A stretch of 64,000 nt of DNA from NCBI GenBank assembly GCA_903813345.2, contig CAIIXF020000003.1, positions 23,887,248 through 23,951,247 on the forward strand. Direction: 5' to 3'. Shown piece by piece: positions 1 to 12,400 of the stretch. Below the pieces are notes generated by a model. That model was not told where the DNA came from. It did not search any database and was given only the letters and a program-made list of their open reading frames with translations. Positions within the stretch are counted from its first letter, which is position 1, and every line of letters starts with the position of its first letter. The position numbers and the translations under genes were made by a program. The stretch comes from Owenia fusiformis (Eukaryota; Annelida; Polychaeta; Sabellida; Oweniidae).

Positions 1-437
1 TAATAGCGTACCCATGACGGCACCTAATAGACTTGCCAATTGTGTCAATAGTGGATCATTACCTAATGTGGCCTCTGTTGGTCAGACGGATCTAGAGGCG
101 GAGCTACGACTCCGTGCGTTAACCCAGCAATTAACCAAAGATCTTACAATCTCTACTAAGGAGCCTTCAGAACCCCCACCACCTTATCACGGACCCCATA
201 ACATAATAGAAAACTCTCCTCTTTCTGTGAGTAGTGGCTCAAGTACAGCCAGTCCCCAACCAAATGGTAGCATCTCCATAGCAGCTGGAGATATGGTTTC
301 CTTGCCAACAGGAGAAAGGGTTGCCAGGGTGATGGGGGTAGAGAAAGGTCCTGTTAGTGAGGCGGAACGTAAAGTTGATGCCCTAACCCTAAGACTAGAG
401 GAAGATATGGAACGGCACCCCTCTGGTGACTATTTCG
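1..437 (+). CDS. jub: LIM gene, pre-LIM exon (5' end outside window)
   Basis: The frame is open from base 2 to the donor at 438 (gtgagt), so the Met at base 14 is probably internal and the exon or transcript continues upstream of the window. It encodes the end of the pre-LIM region: a short amphipathic segment ([18 protein letters not shown], bases about 92-145), a PPPPYHG segment with a PPxY motif, a Ser-rich linker, then a second related segment ([17 protein letters not shown]) leading into DYFG just before LIM1. It ends in phase 1. The reading frame past 438 to the stop near 502 is intron sequence. Confidence 0.9.
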
Positions 438-3400
438 GTGAGTACCTTACAATCTGTTATTGTAGTGTATGTCGGGAAACCTGTACTGGAGTAACATACT
501 AGTATATGAGTTCTTAGGTCGAGATGACCAAAACCAATGCCAATCGTTAAATAAAAAGAAGTGTTCTCTTTTACAGGTTTCATAGTATTGCATTATGAAT
601 GTTATTTACTTAATGCTTAAATGTTTACATGGGTCCATTTTTGGAACTGTCGTAACTATGGTGTTCTAGGAATCCTAATTTAAGATCATACCAAAAATGA
701 ACCCCTATGAACTAAATAACTTTATTCACCTTCAGGTTTCAGTTAGACATTAGTTATAATTGATCAAGCACATATCATAGGACATTTATAATATCACCAT
801 TATATTGGAGGTTGACAAAGTTTGACGTAACCACAAATATCAAGTTATACATTTCTTTCATAATCTTTGCATGGGTTTGTTTAATGTTTATCCTCTCTAT
901 TTGTATTCTGAGGTAACATATCATTTTTAGATAGTCTAAGAATTGGATTGTGACTCATGCTTGTATCAGATGTTTTTACTACGTTTTTAAACAAACCATC
1001 CACATAAAAACTTTTGGCAATTGTTCCAGTATTTTAATGCTTAATAAACTTTGATAACCTAGTAGCCAGTGAACACATGTAATATCGCAATAAATGGTTA
1101 CTCTAATAAGTTCTCCCTGTGCCAACCATTGATAAGGTATGTAATATGTAGGTATTCAACTGTGAGTTTACCAACATTTTATTAAGGACCTCACACAATA
1201 TGTCTCGAAACAATTGCTCCTGACAGCTTGAACATAACACGATGCCAAATCTGAGGAGTTAGCAGAACTGGCTCTTCATGAGAAAAGCTGTAATTGGCGG
1301 GAAGGTTGATGTGTTTTTATGCATCTGTGTGATGCAAGATAACGTTGCTGTTTTTTGTCCAATTGGTATGTTACTCTAGGTTCTCATCGGCTAGTTACAC
1401 TGAGTACTCTCTAACCTATACAGATGAAGTTTGGATCTTATTAATCTCAAATGTAACTTTTGAAGTATATATGTATATGGCCTGAATCTTTTTATTATTA
1501 CTTATTGTCACGATTACATGTATTTTACTTCAATTTTGATTGGATGTAGGCAAGATGAAACAATACTGTTAAATTGAAGAGTGTAGTTAAAGTCAAGATT
1601 TTGCAGAGGGTAATGATATAGCCTCATATTTATGGGAATGTCTCAAATTTGTTGCCCTCTTAGTTATGTGCTATATCTTAAAAGTTACTTTGGCTTTTTG
1701 CAATATTTCAGAGAGAGTTTATTGACTGGTTAAGAGAATAACTACTCTGAGGCCTTGTAATTTAATAATAATTAAAATAAAGCGTTCATTCAAAGAACTG
1801 TTATCAACTTTAGGGAAAGGAAGAACAAGTGTGTATATTAATAAATCTGCTTTGGGGCTCGAAATCTGTACTGAACTAAATTCATGTGTTATCTCTCAAG
1901 CTGAGCTCTGTTTAGATCTCATCTAGCTCAGTCAATTCCCTCATATACTTCAGGTCTTGTACATATGTACGCTACAAGAATAGAATGAATACCTGAGTTA
2001 TCTGCACATTTGCAGTGGTTTCCGTCATACCCAGTCCAGAATATGTAAACTACCTTGCATCTAGTTTAATTTAAGTATATTTGCATGAGTTGTAAAATTT
2101 GGAAACATAGAAAATATTAAGACGATATAAGATGCTGGGCCCCCACGTTATACATACTACTCCACTAACCTAGAAAATCCTAAAGACCTTGTAGATATGT
2201 TTAATATGTTTAGAAACTTTATATATAATTTGAGCCTTTTATTCTGGCCTCTTGATTAGCTGGGTTAAGTATGTATTGCTACCTATAGTTTCTACTTCTC
2301 CAATATCATCACATAGTTTGAGTTCCTGGGAAGAGCGTGACACTAACCCCTAGAGACTAATATTGAATGGAATTAATCTGGAATTTGTGGCCTTATGAAC
2401 CTTCGAAATATATGAGCCATCTGATTTTTCTATTTAGCATCTTGGTTGGGTACCAAATGATTAAGAGAGTCCCATTCTATTTCCAAGTACATATAACTCA
2501 TTCTATATACAGAGTCAAGATTTTTCAATTTTGCATAACAAGTTTAAGAAGCCATTTAAATTTTTGAACATGCGGATATAGTTTTATACCTAAGCGAATT
2601 CAAGAATTATGACTTATAAATGGTTCGAATGTATTCATAACTCTAATAGTGAAGTCATATAAGTGTCTCAACCTTGGAGGTAAATCTAATATTAGACCTA
2701 CTGAAGCGAAGGAAACATGCAGTAAAACCTGACTAAGTGGTTGTAGTTTTGCATCAACCCCTGTGTTCCTTATTTCCCCATTCTCTGTACCGTTTACAAC
2801 TTTATTATAGGATCCAGAAACTGTACTGTCCCACAAGTCCCCTGACAAATTGAGCTTTTGATAATGATAAATGAACCTCATCAAGTAGAACACATCCAAA
2901 GTGGAACAATTTTAAGAGTCACCAAAGATGTTCCATTTATGTAAAGTTTTACTGTAATGAAGAAAACAGGGTTCTGTATGCTTTGAGGCCTCTCTGTATG
3001 TTTCTGTGAACAGAATAGAAGACTAACAAGGTATTTTATGAGATGACATAGTGTATCATAATTGTGGCCAGGTTTTAAGTGTTCACATTTTGAGACATCA
3101 TTAAATGGAGATGTTCTGAGTAAGGCAACTGTCATCTGAACACATCTTGACATCCACTTTGTTTAGCATGATGTCTGGTCCGTTGCTTTCAAAGGATGAG
3201 GAAACAGTGGGTCACCCAAAAAAGTGCTATACTGTTAACAATTTGATGTTTTTAAAAGAGCAGGAGTTTGATTAGCATCAGGCAATTTTCCTTTTTTGAA
3301 AAAAATCTGTTGCTTTTAGGAAGTTAGCAACTGTTTTAATATTAAAATTACAATTTATCGTAAAGTTTAAAAAACAATGAGACCAGGCACATTGCTGATC

Positions 3401-6400
3401 ATGATTGCATACAGTAACACATAAGTATGTTTCAAAAAGTTTAAAAAGTGATTTGGTTTCATTTTTTTACTGTACGATAAAGCAGAAGTATGCGTTGTAT
3501 CAACCATTATTATGGCTAGCTGGATTGAAGCATGTCAGTTGTATAAATACCAAATACTTTCACATCTAGACTTGCCTATGATGGTACAGAAACTTAGGCT
3601 CCACATGATATCTTCACTCCATTTTCATTTTTTGCATTCTTTCTATACCACAGTTTAGTTTTGTTCTAGTGGAAATGGAATCAGTCCTGTTACTGTGTGT
3701 ATGACTATATGTGTGAGGTTCAGTTAGCAAGTTAGTTGTAGCCTTGGCAAGGTCTATGCTTACAGCCATAGAATATGTACCCTGCGTGCAGAGTCTAGTT
3801 AAACTACATTCTGCCTACTAGAGACCATATTACAGTTTAGTAGCCCCGCCCCCACGACGGGTACTGGTGACAGTTTGGGTAATAAATCACTTTTGACCTA
3901 CGCGCTGACCTTTCTTCCACCAATCAGCGAGCTAGAAGAAACATACGCCAATGCGCATGTCATTGGTCAATTCTCTTTTGAAGTCAAATGAATGCAAAGG
4001 GTATAGAATATGATGTATAAAAATGTATGTATCATGGTATTTAGAAGCTGTAGGTTGAAATGGTGGGTTTGAAACCATTGGAAAAGGTAGAAAGTTTGTG
4101 CACTTCTTGTGTTTCTATCTGTATGGTATATTAATACATTTACATTGGTCATAACATATTAGATATGTTGGGAGATCCTGCAAGTGGTCGGCCATAAGTC
4201 CAAATGCTGAACATGTGTATAACATTTGCCTTGGTAGACAGTTGAAGTGTTACCCTTTTTCATCTTTTTCTCTTAACGTTACTCATAAAAAACGTAAATG
4301 TGTTGAGTCAGTCAGAGTTGGTCATTGCTCAGTAATGATTTTCTGTATTATCTATATATACATATTTCATTATATTACCTGATAGTCTCCAACATTTTTT
4401 TTGTGGACAGCATTCAGCAATTGAAAGTTGGGTGTTTGGCATGGTGGTTGGTGTTTGACATCTGTAACAAACATGGTTCTACTATGATGCTTTCTGATCA
4501 GTTGAATGCAAACTGTAAAATGATTGATCTAAATCAGAGTGTAAAACACAAACTTATGTTATCTCAGGGTACATAAATGTTAAATGTATGGTATCCTATT
4601 AGGCAGCCATTGGAAGGCAGTCAAATGTATTATCCCAAAAATGTTTCAAACCATTCTGGAATCGGGAAAATTTTAACAAGACTGGAATGTGCCGTCGATC
4701 TCTTGTCTAGCATAGATATTTAAGTTTCCATTCCACATGTAATAGGAGCACAAAGATAAAGAGCGTGGATTTGCAGAAATGTACCATAATGTCAGATATC
4801 CTCCCTGACCATCTATCAGTAACCTTTTCCAGAATTGGATATGCATTTTAGGCTGGAGAGGTGTATCTTAAATAACTAATAGCTGTTGGACATTTGGGCA
4901 TCTATCAATATAATGTATTGATAAATATTATTTGATTATGTATGGGTGGCATGATTTGATCCATAGGGAATGGGAGAGTCTTGGATAAAACCCTTGTCTT
5001 GCCCCCTCCAGGCTCCCATACTCCTTCTCTCTAACTGATACAGCTTAGAAGGTATACAGATAAATGGGAATGGGGGGGGGGTGACCAGAAACCTGAAGCA
5101 AGAAAAAGCTTTTAGATGAGTTTGCAATTTTTTAAGCCAATTTTGTAAGATAGTACTTAGCACTTACGCAGAAAATCCTCTAAATGTTACATGCAATATA
5201 GATGTGTGGGTGGTTGGTGATGATGTATTGATGTAATAGGGAGTATCTCCCTTTCAAAATGTGTTTTGTCTACAAATGTATATGAATATATTTATCTGTT
5301 CTCGAGATAGATACTGTGGCATCAACCATTGGGAGTGGTTCCTTAAAAAAGTATTTTTATCTGGCATCTGGCTCGTTACACTACAACTCCCCAATGGACG
5401 TGCCTATGGGTCATAACATAAATATCATTTGTATGATTTACAACATATTTTTGTAATGGTAAAAAAATCCTTATTTACATAATTATATTTCATGACCTCA
5501 ACAACATACCATGCTTTTGATAATCCTATTACTCATAACCTTGACATGTGATCATATTAAGTTTGTTTTAAAGTACATGTTAGACAACATGCTTATGATA
5601 TAGGTATCCTCAGCATCTATTTTGAAACCCAAAGGCTTGAAGTAAAATTCTATAGATGAAACTTTCTATAGAGTGAACCTCCCCACCCAAATTTTTTTCC
5701 TTTCAAAATCATGCTGTTTGTTACTATTCAATAAAACTGAAGCCCCTCCTTGGAAAAAGCTGGTGACAGGCCTATCTTATTCTAAGTTCCAAGAATAGAA
5801 GTTCCAAGTCCCAGTTTGGGGAAGCATTTAAATTATTCCCTTCCCTATAGATTTCACATTTGTATTTTGTTCTTTTTACAATATTCAGGATATGCATTTT
5901 TCAAATACATGTAACTTTACTATACTTGAGTATAACTAATATTAAACATGTCCTAAAATAGAACTTAACATCAGAACATGGCCAAGTTGTTTATAGCAAG
6001 AGGTTGATCAAAGATTACAGGAGGAAATACCATGAAGAAAGTATTCTTCAAACAACTTGACTTCCTCCACTGGGATATTGGATTGAGCCAGAAATAATTC
6101 TCTTCGCAACCCTCATTCAGTACTTTATGCAAAATACTTCAAAAAGATAAAAATACCATTCATCAAAAAATATAATATTAAAATGTTAAATATTTTAAAA
6201 GACCCTAATTTTTAGACTTTTCTTTGTTTTATATTGAGGATTGTAAATGTATGGTTGAGGTGAACTTAATACAAGGGTAATCTTGAAAATTAAAATTGGA
6301 ACCCATCATGAGATTAGCCACCCGTTTGTGGCTCATAGTTCTGTGGTCTTAAATACTAATGTTGCATGATAAAAAATATTGTCAAGGGACAGTGAGTCAT

Positions 6401-9400
6401 ACATTTACTAATTGGAAAAACTTATTTTTGGTCTCAACAGTAAATCCTTGAGATATTTGATGTTATCTTTTAAGTTGACGCATGGGATAGAGGATACTTA
6501 TTTCATAATGGGAAAACTAAAAAATGGCATTTGTGTGAAATATAAAAGGTGACGTGATCATTCTGTGTGTCATAATCAAAAAAAGGAAATTACCTTCCTC
6601 TCTTCGAAAAAAAAATGTTCACAAAATTGTAATAGCGGAAATGATATCAATTTTTTAAATTAAAATGTAGATTTTTCGACAAAAAGATTAGTTTGTACAT
6701 CCTGTGCTGGTTTAGATATAGAGACTCATTTTGTAATATTTGAGTACCATATCCCACAATTTAGTAAATAAGCCACCTTCAAACATTAAATGATTTTAAC
6801 TTTTTATTTAAGGATTGGGTTTAGTTTATTTGATGAAATCGTGCATGCTAGTGAGATGAACTTGATGAAATATTTATAAAATTATGAGCCAAGGGAAAAA
6901 CATGTCTGAGAAAACACAAAGCAAAGAAACTAAATAAAACATGATGCGTTTTTTCATGACTTTAATATTATGAGTGGTAGAAGCATAGGCCATGTTTGTC
7001 ATTATAAGTCATATAATTTTCAGTTCCATGAGCGAAGTGGTACTATTTCTGTTTACCTTTACAAGAGAATACCCTTTGTGTTTGTTCGACTTCGTCTTCA
7101 CTCTTTCAGTTTACAATGAATCTCCGAACTTACCAAGCCAATCAGTGTTTGTCATCGAAATACAAATGACTTTCTATATATGGTCATTTCCTCAAATATC
7201 ATCAAACAGTTGAGCATGCACTTAGCACATGTTCTTTCCAGCGCAGGATAGATCTCATCACGAAAAAAACTCTAAAATCATACATATCGTCAGAGTGTAA
7301 CATGGCTAGCTGATTGATGAAGATTAAGGGTATCAAATGTTGGTAGGATAAGAAAAGGGAAAGGAGGAGATATAAGACAACAACTAGATTTTTGTTACCT
7401 GACATGATGTTCCATGTAGATTTTCATTTATTTTTGTCCTTCATACGAGGGTTGATCAATAAGATATAGAAATTGCTTTAAAGGTAAAAAGGATGAATCA
7501 ATAATATTTGGTCAGTATTTACCATAAACAAATTGCCTTTTATCCCTAAAAATCAACTGGATTCCTTTGTAAACATGAAAGTGAGGGTAAGAATATTATT
7601 ATTTATTGAACCTCCCTCGTATATTTATATTGCGGAAAAGAAAAGGTAAGGGTGAGTAACTCCATGAAAGGCTAAATATTATTCATGTTATCATGATTAG
7701 CTCTGGAGAAATGCCTCTTTTCCTAGTCATATAATACTGATCTGTTAACAAGGTGTTATTATGTTATTATGTCACCACCAAAAGTGGTGACATATTGTTA
7801 TGGTCTCCGTTTTTTTGCGACGGCGGTTGGCGTCCGGCGGTTGGCGTCCGGCGGTTGGCGTCTGTAACAATTTCTTACAACTTCCTATAACTTAACAAAT
7901 ACTGCTTAGACTGACTTCAATTTTTTTCTAAATCATCTACATGTTCTCAGAAGTTCAAATCTGACTTTAGATTTGACATTTGACCTTCAATGACCTTCTC
8001 AAGGTCAAAAAGGTCTTTTTTCAACTTGCTTCACATTGACTAAATTTTTTTTCAAAATCATCTACATGTTCTCAGAAATTCAAATCTGACTTTAGATTTG
8101 ACTTTAGATTTGACATTTGACCTTCAAATCTGACTTAAGATTTGACATTTGACCTTCAATGACCTTCTCAAGGTCAAAAAAGGTCAAAAAGGTCTGTTTT
8201 CAACTTGCTTCAAATTGACTAAATTTTTTTTTCAAAATCATCTACATGTTCTCAGAAATTCAAATCTGACTTTAGATTTGACATTTGACCTTCAATGACC
8301 TTCTCAATGTCAAAAAAGGTCAAAAAGGTCTTTTTCATCTTGCTTCAAATTGACTAAATTTTTTTTTCAAAATCATCTACATGTTCTCAGAAATTCAAAT
8401 ATGACTTTAGATTTGACTTAAGATTTGACATTTGACCTTCAATGACCTTCTCAAGGTCAAAAAAAGTCAAAAAGGTCTTTTTTCAACTTGCTTCAAATTG
8501 ACTAATTCTTTTTTTCAAAATCATCTACATGTTCTCAGAAATTCAAATCTGACTTTAGATTTGACATTTGACCTTTAATGACCTTCTCAAGGTCAAAAAA
8601 GGTCAAAAAGGTCTGTTTTCAACTTGCTTCAAATTGACTAAATTTTTTTTCAAAATCATCTTCGTGTTCTCAGAAATTCAAATCTGACTTAAGATTTGAC
8701 TTAAGATTTGACATTTGACCTTCAATGACCTTCTCAAGGTCAAAAAAGGTCAAAAAAGGTCTGTTTATAACTTGCTTCAAATTGACTAAAATCTTTTTCA
8801 AAATCATCTACGTGTTCTCAGGAATTCAAATCTGACTTTAGATTTGACTTAAGATTTGACATTTGACCTTCAATAACCTTCTCAAAGTCAAAAAAGGTCA
8901 AAAAGGTCTTTTTTCAACTTGCTTCAAATTGACTAAATTTTTTTTTCAAAATCATCTACGTGTTCTCAGGAATTCAAATCTGACTTTAGATTTGACATTT
9001 GACCTTCAATGACCTTCTCAATGTCAAAAAAGGTCAAAAAGGTATTTTTTCATCTTGCTTCAAATTGACTAAACTTTTTTTCAAAATCATCTACATGTTC
9101 TCAGAAATTCAAATATGACTTTAGATTTGACATTTGACCTTCAATGACCTTCTCAAGGTCAAAAAAGGTCAAAAAGGTCTTTTTTCAACTTGCTTCAAAT
9201 TGACTAATTTTTTTTTCAAAATCATCTACATGTTCTCAGAACTTCAAATCTGACTTTAGATTTGACATTTGACCTTTAATGACCTTCTCAAGGTCAAAAA
9301 AGGTCAAAAAGGTCTGTTTTCAACTTGCTTCAAATTGACCAAATTTTTTTTTCAAAATCATCTACATCTTTTCAGAAGTTCAAATTTGACTTTTCAAGTT

Positions 9401-12400
9401 CTCAGAAGTTCAAATCTGACTTAAGATTTGACCTTTGACCTTCAATGACCTTCTCAAGGTCAAAAAGGTCTTTTTTCAACTTGCTTCAAATTGACTAATT
9501 TTTTTTCAAAATCATCTACATGTTCTCAGAAGTTCAAATCTGACTTTAGATTTGACATTTGACCTTCAAGTTCAATGACCTTTTCAAGGTCAAAAAAGTC
9601 TTTTTTCAACTTGATTCAAATTTACTTAATTTTTTTTTCAAAATCATCTAAATGTTCTCAGAAGTTCAAATCTGACTTTACATTTGACCTTCAATGACCT
9701 TCTCAATGTCAAAAAAAGTCAAAGAGGTATTTTTTCAACTTGCTTCAAATTGACGAATTTTTTTTTCAAAATCATCTACATGTTCTAAGAAGTTCAAATC
9801 AAACCTTCTTAAGGTCAAAAGGTATTTTCCAACTTGCTTTAAATTGACCAAATTGTTTTAGGTGGTGACATTTTGTCATGTTAATGCCTTGTTAATTAAT
9901 ATTTCAACTACAGTAGTTAGAAGATGATGAGTCTTAGTGAATGAGATATTCATAATTAACATTACATATTAATTACCTCTTCCCTCAACATAACGCATCT
10001 GCCCTCTGGCACCAAATATACTGAGATAAAGATGATTAGAAGATCCCCATATGCTAAGTTTCAGAACTGTTTTCTCCTTATAATGTTAATAGGCTGAAAT
10101 TCAGAAAAAAAATTTTAGGAAAATAAAAAACATTTTGTACGCAGTGTAGTCTATTCTCAGTCAACATTTATCTTTTCTCATAACATGTAGTCTATTCATA
10201 TTCTTATTAGTGTTCTGGTTACTCATCACATCTTTAGATATCTCCTGATTTGACAAAGAAGGGGCTTCTGATACTCATAGCATCTTTCTGTTTCACCTGA
10301 AACATGGGCTGAGAAGATTTGAGATGTCATGGTTTATCATGATGAAGAAGGGATCATATGGACTAATGAGTCAACTACATTGTTCATCTCTCATTCTCAC
10401 ATGTGCTGGACTTAAGTTCATATTTTATGTGTTCAATAATGCCGTTGGGTTTATCAAAAATGTGTCAACAATGTTTTTTAATAGCAACTTCATTTCCTTT
10501 TATACACAGTTTATCAGTGTTTTACATTGGTATCAATGTTTTTGGTACAAATTCCTTTCTATAGTACCCTTTTATTTCCAACAGTTTTGTATTGCTTCTT
10601 TAAAATAGAGCTTCATCTAAGTTAAATAACTTCTGTCAACAGGCCCATAGCCAGGACTTGCCAAGGGGGTATCACTTTTTGAAAAATTCAAGGGAGTTAA
10701 CATTTGACAAATTTGGCCCAAAATTGCATTCACCCAAGACTGCATGAATTTGAAAGAACCCCCCCCCCCCCCCCCCCTTGGCTATGGGCCTGGTCAATGT
10801 AGTTGCGGATCAGATAGTGAGATGTTCTTCCCTGTAGTACAGTTATATTGATTACTGGGTGACAAGTATAAGTCATGCCTTCCTTCAAATTTTAGAAATA
10901 GGTTGAGTAGGATGTTATTTTAAGAATGGGACGCCCCAAAGAAATGATGAGGGCCAGTTGTGGGTGAGATGCCTCATTGAGGAGAATATACATGAAGACA
11001 TATCTGCACATTAATCATTTCACATGTAGCCAGACATAAGTACTGGATATAAACAGACCAAGAGCTGATGTTTTGAGTAGTTTAAAGGAATGTGTTTGAT
11101 ATTAATCACATTTCATTCACTTTTGCAGAGTATGGCTCACCGGCTTCTTCAAATATGCTCTTTTCTATATTTGACATAACACCATTCTCTATCTCATCTT
11201 TCTGTTTTCAAACTTCCTTCTAGAAAGGAACACTGATAGAAGGCTGGGATCTCTCTTGATAATAATTTAACATTGAAAAGTGAATGTTTACATACCTGTA
11301 CATGTATTTGAACAGTTAGGCTTCGGTTAGATAAGAACAACATATTCTGATATCTAAAATATATCTTGGATACAACCCTTTAAGAATTGTGCTACAAGAT
11401 ACTGGATGGAGCCAGCAATTCTCCGTGTTTATGTCAAACAAGATGGATTAGATGTGAACATTTTGCAAAAATACCTGAAATGAAGGACTGATATATATTT
11501 CTATCCCTGGTTCCCACATTTAGATAAGGTCATGTAGTTGATATAGCTTGAGAGACTGATGTAAACTCCTGAGTGGGCTAACCCAGGGTTATCATGTATT
11601 GGAGCATTACCTTTAACACAGTCCTTAACATGAATGTGTGAAATGTCCCAAATATTATAAAAAATAAACATTTTACTTCTGGATATCCCCTACCCCCCCC
11701 CCCTTCACTCAACTATATCACCCCCAGCTTGGGGAGGTGAGGTATACAATATGTGATGGGGCACTAGGGGTTTTAGAAAATCACCAACTAGGCATATAAT
11801 GATGCATTTAATGTCTAGAAAATCATTACCAAGTATCAGACACCTCAAAATTTATGTAAGAAACCCATAAGTTAGACTAGCATTTATGAAAGTATTTATG
11901 ATATTGTTTTAACCCCTGTGTAGGATTGTTTTACTTGAATTTCAACCATGTTCAATGTTTATACACATATGTTTGACATTGCAGCCCCATGGATGGCCTT
12001 CGCATATTTCTATAGTAAACATTCTCTTATACTTCAGGCCTATTAATAAATGTATTCCTGAATGTTATGAATATTGGTGTGACCTTGTCATGAAGTTATT
12101 GACCATTTATTTCTTTGGAAATTTGATTTTTTCTGATATATTCGTTAATACTTGGTTATTCCTTGATATTTCTTGAACTCTGTGAAGCGGGGTGGGCACT
12201 TATTAGGGGTGGGCCCTTATTACAGGGATTACAGTATTCCTGAATGTTATGAATGTTGGTGTGACCATTGACCATTTTTATCTGCCAACATTCAATTGTC
12301 CTTATGTATTTTGGGAAGCCAGAGATTTTTCTCAATTTAATATTAAATTTTGTTCGATACATCCTGCCCAGATTACCAAATCAAAACTTCATACTTAATA

